Assembly (NCBI GenBank): GCA_964392115.1
Contig: CAYMOU010000074.1
Coordinates: 1-14,231, forward strand
Source of the DNA: CAYXWM01 sp964392115
GTDB lineage: Bacteria > Bacillota > Clostridia > Lachnospirales > WRBF01
DNA length: 14,231 nt
Direction: 5' to 3'
Shown in pieces: positions 13,991 to 14,231 of this stretch (position 1 is its first letter; each line of letters begins with the position of its first letter). The translations under genes and the position numbers were made by a program. Below the pieces are notes generated by a model. It was given only the letters and a program-made list of their open reading frames with translations, ran no database searches and was not told the DNA's origin.

Positions 13991-14231
13991 ATGTACAACA
14001 AAGTAGATTCTAATATGGATTTTGTCAGCAGAGAATTAAATACATTGAAATTTTGGAAAGAAAACGATATTTTTCAAAAAAGTATAGAGCATCGCAAAAA
14101 TTGCCCCGTATTTACTTTCTATGACGGACCGCCAACAGCTAACGGAAAACCCCATATAGGTCATATTATTACCCGTGTGGTTAAGGATATAATCCCAAGA
14201 TACAAAACTATGAAGGGATACAAGGTTTTAC
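13991..14231 (+). CDS. ileS: isoleucyl-tRNA synthetase, 5' part, cut by window end
   Basis: The first 80 codons are present. It charges tRNA-Ile with isoleucine in the cytoplasm. The ATP-binding HIGH motif is seen in YDGPPTANGKPHIGH, followed by KDIIPRYKTMKGYKVL. The N-terminus (DFVSRELNTLKFWKENDIF) and the FYDGPPTANGKPHIGH form resemble the type 2, eukaryote-like IleRS rather than the type 1 form (HDGPPYANGNIHIGH). Type 2 enzymes are generally poorly inhibited by mupirocin. GGAGG (13979-13983) is seven bases before the ATG. Editing, KMSKS and C-terminal regions lie outside the window, so completeness cannot be judged. Confidence 0.92.
   Translation, partial: MYNKVDSNMDFVSRELNTLKFWKENDIFQKSIEHRKNCPVFTFYDGPPTANGKPHIGHIITRVVKDIIPRYKTMKGYKVL

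Noticed and set aside
1..14231. CRISPR array, tRNA or rRNA genes, integrase or transposase genes
   Set aside because: No regularly spaced repeats, tRNA-type T-loop/anticodon arrangement, rRNA segments or recombinase motifs were seen.

Overview
This window is AT-rich DNA from a low-GC Gram-positive, endospore-forming, probably flagellated anaerobe of the class Clostridia. The main evidence is the minus-strand pair spoIIGA-sigE (membrane aspartic protease plus pro-sigma-E). Strong AGGAGG-type ribosome binding sites, GTG starts and T-rich intrinsic terminators agree with this. No genus can be named from the sequence alone. No tRNA, rRNA, CRISPR array, transposase or prophage gene was seen.

Layout. 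1-135: downstream flank of an rRNA methyltransferase gene. 136-1485 (minus): RlmD/TrmA-family 23S rRNA uracil-C5 methyltransferase. 1486-2128: a 643-base divergent non-coding region. It holds a 98-base element with a perfect 13-base inverted repeat enclosing three smaller hairpins, a candidate leader of the methyltransferase gene. It also holds a possible sigma-D-type promoter facing the next gene. 2129-9470 (plus): three co-oriented signalling genes with short gaps (64 and 72 bases): a membrane dCache-GGDEF*-EAL-V4R protein (probable c-di-GMP phosphodiesterase), a PAS-PAS-GGDEF-GAF diguanylate cyclase with an intact I-site, and a methyl-accepting chemotaxis protein with six HAMP-like units. 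A bidirectional terminator separates them from 9599-11302 (minus): spoIIGA-sigE. 11303-11631: spoIIGA upstream region plus the rsmI terminator. 11632-12462 (minus): rsmI. 12553-13836 (plus): a galactokinase-family GHMP kinase with its own terminator. 13991 to the window end (plus): 5' part of a type-2-like ileS, preceded by a good sigma-A promoter.

How the genes work together. The three signalling genes form a plausible sensory unit: one protein predicted to make c-di-GMP, one to degrade it, and a chemoreceptor, which would couple external cues to motility or attachment. spoIIGA-sigE is the mother-cell activation module of sporulation; here it lacks the ftsZ and sigG neighbours it often has. 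The remaining genes are housekeeping (rRNA methylation, sugar phosphorylation, tRNA charging) in separate transcription units.

The most interesting unexplained signal is the multibranched inverted-repeat element at 1591-1688. Next are the V4R-tailed phosphodiesterase and the regular HAMP array (about 45-residue period) in the chemoreceptor.
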